Shown piece after piece: positions 5,522-5,775 of a stretch of 5,775 bases of DNA. The notes beneath the pieces are model-generated. The model made no database searches, was not told the DNA's origin, and saw only the letters and a list, made by a program, of their open reading frames with translations. Position 1 is the first letter of the stretch; each line of letters starts with the position of its first letter. The position numbers and the translations under genes are program-made. Source of the DNA: an uncultured bacterium (lineage in GTDB: Bacteria; Cyanobacteriota; Vampirovibrionia; Gastranaerophilales; Gastranaerophilaceae). Where the stretch lies: contig CAMAGQ010000105.1 in assembly GCA_945833895.1 (NCBI GenBank), forward strand, positions 1 through 5,775, read 5' to 3'.

Positions 5522-5775
5522 CTATATATACTTCTCAATCATATTAATTTTTATAAAGGCATTATTTGTAGTTTTATTACTATCTTGGTAACTACTACCT
5601 CTAGTTGCAATCCCAACAACTTCATTTCTTTTATTAAATATTGGGCCACCACTATGACCTGTTATAATTGGAGTATCAACGCATATATGTTCAACAAGAC
5701 TTATTGGTTTTGTTCTTGTTACTTTCATATCTCTTATATCCGGTTCATATTCTCCACCGCGTTCTGGAAAACCTG
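5522..5775 (-). CDS. trypsin-like serine protease, C-terminal part
   Basis: The reading frame is open to the window edge, so the start and N-terminal part lie outside; the last 83 full codons are visible. GHSGGPIFN is the S1-clan nucleophile motif (GxSGGP) with the catalytic Ser, and it is followed by VVGIATRGSS, the usual strand pair of the substrate pocket. An upstream GFP resembles the (V/I)G(Y/F)P turn of the Trypsin_2-type domain. The His and Asp of the triad would be in the missing part. The protein ends soon after the domain (NMIEKYI), so no C-terminal PDZ domain is present, unlike DegP/HtrA. The ATG at 5728 is internal to the domain and is not the start. Such proteases occur as stand-alone stress enzymes and also in accessory or defence loci; the missing upstream part prevents a choice. 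Confidence 0.85.
   Translation of the reverse strand, partial: GFPERGGEYEPDIRDMKVTRTKPISLVEHICVDTPIITGHSGGPIFNKRNEVVGIATRGSSYQDSNKTTNNAFIKINMIEKYI

Noticed and set aside
5302..5538. 78-aa reverse frame across the repeat region
   Set aside because: It overlaps the protease stop and the repeat array, has no ribosome binding site, and its composition looks non-coding.

Overview
The window comes from an AT-rich bacterial chromosome. It holds ordinary housekeeping genes, several small or lineage-specific genes, and one GC-rich non-coding stretch that stands out from its surroundings. The mix resembles uncultured gut relatives of cyanobacteria (Vampirovibrionia/Melainabacteria, Gastranaerophilales): SurE, an Lrp-plus-aminotransferase pair like those of anaerobes, a methionine-rich small protein, and a multi-pass membrane protein of no familiar family. 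That assignment is inference from general resemblance, not proof.

Left part (1-1526, + strand). surE (a 5'/3'-nucleotidase) opens the window. About 300 bases without a gene follow, with a possible promoter and a weak stem. Next is a small unknown 67-aa gene closed by a clear intrinsic terminator at 1338-1364. Positions 1365-1526 hold only a minor hairpin (about 1393-1409) and nothing I recognise.

Middle part (1527-3671, - strand). A methionine-rich 91-aa gene has its own promoter (TTGCGA, 17 bp, TATACT). Upstream of it lies a two-gene operon: an Lrp/AsnC regulator followed, with a 4-base ATGA overlap, by a class I/II PLP-dependent aminotransferase. The regulator diverges from an unknown membrane-protein gene (3672-4703, +). 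The 124-bp gap between their start regions holds an 18-bp near-perfect dyad, a plausible site for the regulator.

Right part (4704-5775). A good extended -10 promoter starts a transcript that first covers about 140 nt of GC-rich sequence (about 54% GC) able to fold into a closed multi-branched RNA. It then covers a CAU-anticodon tRNA and ends at a strong terminator (4981-5005). I do not recognise the upstream RNA as RNase P, SRP, tmRNA, 6S or a riboswitch class I know. It carries an exact 11-nt copy of the tRNA 5' end, so the tRNA 3' acceptor strand has two possible partners. This RNA-tRNA unit is the most interesting item in the window.

Beyond the terminator, about 500 bp (5006-5521) has no convincing gene. 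It contains a possible small-RNA unit (promoter near 5290, closing stem 5308-5316/5421-5429) and a cluster of four CGGAAC repeats spaced 11-12 bp apart. The cluster ends at the stop codon of a trypsin-like serine protease gene that runs in from the right edge on the - strand. A tRNA followed by gene-poor sequence and then an accessory-looking gene is a common island boundary, but no duplicated tRNA end (att site) is visible here.
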